A DNA stretch of 48,364 nucleotides from a virus, in the IMG/VR virus record IMGVR_UViG_3300042353_000511, positions 1 through 48,364 of that record. The stretch is one strand, 5' to 3'. Made by a program: the position numbers and the translations under genes. Under the pieces are notes generated by a model that had not been told where the DNA came from, ran no database searches, and saw only the letters and a program-made list of their open reading frames with translations. This document shows positions 47,448 to 48,364 of the stretch, one piece after another (position 1 is the stretch's first letter; every line of letters starts with the position of its first letter).

Positions 47448-47716
47448 CCATCCAAGAGTTCCTCGACACCTACCTGCCGACGCGATTGCCGAAAGCTGGT
47501 GACCGTCAACTGGCTTGGGCCGGCTGGATCGCGAACCTCTACCTCGCGGTCACAGGAAACGAGATGACGCTTGCCGAGGTGTGGGCAGCGATGGAGACGG
47601 CGGGATACGAGGACAAGTCTGGGATGTTTGCTGTGTCGAAGGCAGAGCTTGGTCGCGTGGATCGTCGGTTCTCCGAGAAGATGGTCCGCAATCGAAAGGA
47701 CGGCAAAGGTGTATGA
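47444..47716 (+). CDS. Small helical protein, unrecognised
   Basis: A 90-residue protein: IQEFLDTYLPTRLPKAGDRQLAW and MTLAEVWAAMETAGY, helical, with a basic end. No known family. ATGA-coupled at both ends. Confidence 0.55.
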   Translation: MTIQEFLDTYLPTRLPKAGDRQLAWAGWIANLYLAVTGNEMTLAEVWAAMETAGYEDKSGMFAVSKAELGRVDRRFSEKMVRNRKDGKGV

Positions 47717-47952
47717 GCGTCGTCCCGGCAAACCTCGCCGCGGAGCTTCACCCAGGCCCGCCGACTGAGTACGTCGGCGTGGCGCTCTACGGCGGCCCGC
47801 AGGACGGGCTTCCTGTGCCCGTCGTCCCCAGTGTCTATCTCCGCGGCGTCTGTCATGCAGCCGGATTCACCGGGGCCTACGAACTGTCTGGTTTCTATCG
47901 CGCGGGCAACTTCGACTACGCGATCTATGAGTGGAAGGGAGTGAAGAGATGA
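47713..47952 (+). CDS. Small protein, unrecognised
   Basis: A 79-residue protein: VGVALYGGPQDGLPVPV, then YELSGFYRAGNFDYAIYEWKG. A compact beta-rich look. No family. Coupled to the methyltransferase gene by an ATGA overlap. Confidence 0.55.
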   Translation: MSVVPANLAAELHPGPPTEYVGVALYGGPQDGLPVPVVPSVYLRGVCHAAGFTGAYELSGFYRAGNFDYAIYEWKGVKR

Positions 47953-48364
47953 TTCTAACCGGCGACTGCCTCCACGTCCTCCGCGGCCTCGGCGACTACG
48001 ACCTCATCGTCACCGACCCGCCCTACAACATCGGCGTCGACTACGGCTCCGGCAAGAAGGCCGATCGACGCAAAGACTACGTTGAGTGGTGCCGCGAGTG
48101 GATTCGGCTTGCCGCTCACGCCCTCAAGCCGAACGGAGCGATGTGGATCATCTGCGGCCAGGAGTACGGCGCCCACATCGACATCGCCATGCAGGACGCC
48201 GGCCTGACGATGCGGAGCCGGATCACTTGGCACGAAACCTTCGGCGTCCAGTGCAGCAACAAGTTCGCCCGCACCAGCCGCCCGATCTTTCACGCAGTCA
48301 AGAACCCGAAGCGGTTCACGTTCAACCGGGAGGCCGTCACGGTCCCCTCGGCCCGACAGACCAA
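47949..48364 (+). CDS. DNA methyltransferase, 5' part (cut by the window edge)
   Basis: 138 codons of a DNA N6-adenine or N4-cytosine methyltransferase. DYDLIVTDPPYNIG carries the catalytic DPPY near residues 23-26, followed by WIRLAAHALKPNGAMWIICG and ITWHETFGVQ. Because the DPPY motif comes first, this is a beta-type enzyme, and the cofactor-binding motif should lie past the window edge. It may protect phage DNA from restriction. Confidence 0.88.
   Translation, partial: MILTGDCLHVLRGLGDYDLIVTDPPYNIGVDYGSGKKADRRKDYVEWCREWIRLAAHALKPNGAMWIICGQEYGAHIDIAMQDAGLTMRSRITWHETFGVQCSNKFARTSRPIFHAVKNPKRFTFNREAVTVPSARQT

Overview
The window reads as most of the genome of a temperate, long-tailed (siphovirus-type) phage of a high-GC bacterium. 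Evidence: a terminase, HK97-type portal, protease and capsid, a head-tail connector series, tail tube proteins, a tail chaperone pair with a -1 frameshift site, a 1,711-residue tape measure, tail fibre genes, a tyrosine integrase next to small leftward genes, and a replication block. The host cannot be fixed from sequence alone. The base composition and the small Tat-exported proteins would suit a Planctomycetota-like host, but that is only a guess. Nearly every gene points right, and most neighbours are coupled by ATGA, GTGA or TTGA overlaps.

Layout. 1-459: six and a half tandem 41-bp repeats able to form hairpins, then a G-rich tract. 460-5396: zinc-knuckle HNH endonuclease, small and large terminase, portal. 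5399-9529: a bacterioferritin-like protein, prohead protease with an added domain, major capsid protein and a small head protein. 9603-14461: GT-A glycosyltransferase, connector, head closure, gp10-like and tail terminator proteins, two tube-like paralogues, chaperone pair. 14461-22974: tape measure and tail or baseplate proteins. 23009-25890: HTH protein, metallophosphoesterase, dCMP deaminase, dNMP kinase, holin-like protein. 25890-28380: fibre proteins ending in a LamG-type lectin domain. 28415-29715: GDP-mannose 4,6-dehydratase and HNH nuclease. 29573-30625: three leftward small genes. 30803-39661: integrase, HTH regulator, SNF2 helicase, two unknown replication-block proteins, HNH nuclease, prim-pol primase, UvrD-type helicase. 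39658-48364: a dense run of small accessory genes including CsrA, TatA, three proteins with twin-arginine signals, a coiled-coil protein, a tRNA-like element, GDP-L-fucose synthase, PhoH and the start of a DNA methyltransferase.

How the parts may work together. Head and tail genes follow the usual HK97 order, with a ferritin-like gene inserted between portal and protease. The two dehydratase/epimerase genes together would turn host GDP-mannose into GDP-L-fucose, and the glycosyltransferase in the head module could be a user of it (inference). The accessory run is the most unusual part: one short stretch codes for a TatA translocase subunit and three small proteins with Tat signal peptides, preceded by a CsrA-type RNA-binding regulator. 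This suggests a phage that tunes host export and translation, during either lysogeny or infection.

Regulation: a short motif around GCTACC/GCTACA recurs at gene starts. Several copies sit 17 bases after a TTGACG- or TTGCCA-like box, so they are probably promoters. No endolysin was recognised, and the right edge cuts through a methyltransferase gene, so the genome continues beyond the window.
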